Origin: JAWODU01 sp046483125
GTDB taxonomy: Bacteria > Verrucomicrobiota > Kiritimatiellia > UBA8416 > JAWODU01
DNA: 6,536 nt
NCBI GenBank assembly: GCA_046483125.1
Contig: JAWODU010000043.1
Location: 1 to 6,536 of the forward strand
Reading direction: 5' to 3'
The first letter of the stretch is position 1, and the number at the start of each line of letters is the position of its first letter. Under the pieces are notes generated by a model. It saw only the letters and a list, made by a program, of their open reading frames with translations. It searched no databases and was not told where the DNA came from. Made by a program: the position numbers and the translations under genes. Shown here one piece after another: positions 6,298 to 6,536 of this stretch.

Positions 6298-6536
6298 GAT
6301 GACGGAGGGCGGAAGGGGAGATTAAGATTGGGATTAAGACAGGAGGAGATAAAGATTACGATTAGGAGTGTCCCACAACGTCTCTCCTGCTCTGCTTCCA
6401 TTGCATCGCGGATAAACGGCGCTCGAGTACCTCCAGTACGCCGCCCGCGATGCGGAGAACCGCGTGATGAATTCCGTTTTCGAACGGAATTCAACACGCA
6501 GGGGGAAGGGGTCGGTTGCAGTACCCCGGGCCCCGC
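6298..6536. repeat. Composite dispersed repeat, copy C (cut by window end)
   Basis: Starting six bases after the exosortase stop codon, this copy follows copy B module by module: GATGACGGAGG, ATTAAG/ATTGGG/ATTAAG hexamers (6321-6338), the 31-base identical block (6351-6381), and the first hairpin. In that hairpin GCATCGCG 6403-6410 pairs with 6446-6453, CGGCG 6417-6421 with 6439-6443, and GTAC with GTAC. Beyond about 6454 it differs: the large hairpin of copy B is replaced by a shorter one at 6462-6499. The tail (GGGGTCGG..., ending GGGCCCCGC) runs off the window. No gene is seen here. Confidence 0.85.
6462..6499. other. Stem-loop with 10-bp perfect stem and TTCG loop
   Basis: Bases 6469-6478 (GAATTCCGTT) pair perfectly with 6483-6492 (AACGGAATTC) around a TTCG loop. 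An outer GCGTG/CACGC stem (6462-6466 with 6495-6499) follows a 2x2 mismatch (AT/AA). It lies where copy B carries its large hairpin. TTCG is a loop that stabilises RNA hairpins, but no T-run follows and it is 170 bases past the stop codon, so termination of gene 2 is only a weak possibility. Confidence 0.7.

Overview
The window holds two real protein-coding genes, both on the + strand, set among structured intergenic repeats. The organism looks like a GC-rich Gram-negative bacterium: gene 1 encodes an outer-membrane beta-barrel and gene 2 carries an exosortase domain, a family found mainly in exopolysaccharide-making Gram-negative lineages. Hairpin-rich repeats and short G/A-rich tandem repeats would suit an environmental genome, for example of the Verrucomicrobiota/Kiritimatiellota/Planctomycetota type. 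That placement is a guess from style only; no marker gene is present.

Layout. Positions 1-211 are the right-hand part of a hairpin repeat (copy A), cut by the window edge. It runs straight into a gene for a secreted beta-barrel (mature part 291-1643), which has no normal start codon between the repeat and its signal peptide. Positions 1644-2275 contain no gene. They hold two stem-loops, a 9-bp-period direct repeat, a heptamer tandem repeat, a full copy of the composite repeat (copy B, about 1809-2192) and a second heptamer array (2239-2267) abutting the next start codon. Positions 2276-6292 encode a 1338-residue protein: an N-terminal exosortase domain with an intact Cys178/Arg223/His244 triad, an extra membrane helix, and about 1000 residues of TPR-like helical repeats. 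Positions 6298-6536 hold a third copy of the repeat (copy C), which diverges in its second half and is cut by the window end.

How the genes may work together. Exosortases are polytopic inner-membrane transpeptidases that process PEP-CTERM-type C-terminal sorting signals and usually sit in exopolysaccharide loci. Those loci also tend to encode TPR proteins and outer-membrane barrels. Here the TPR part is fused to the exosortase and predicted to be periplasmic, beside a gene for an outer-membrane barrel. The pair could form an envelope-spanning surface or EPS assembly unit, but this is inferred from domain content and proximity. The 632-bp repeat-filled gap means co-transcription is not assured. 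No PEP-CTERM substrate is encoded in the window.
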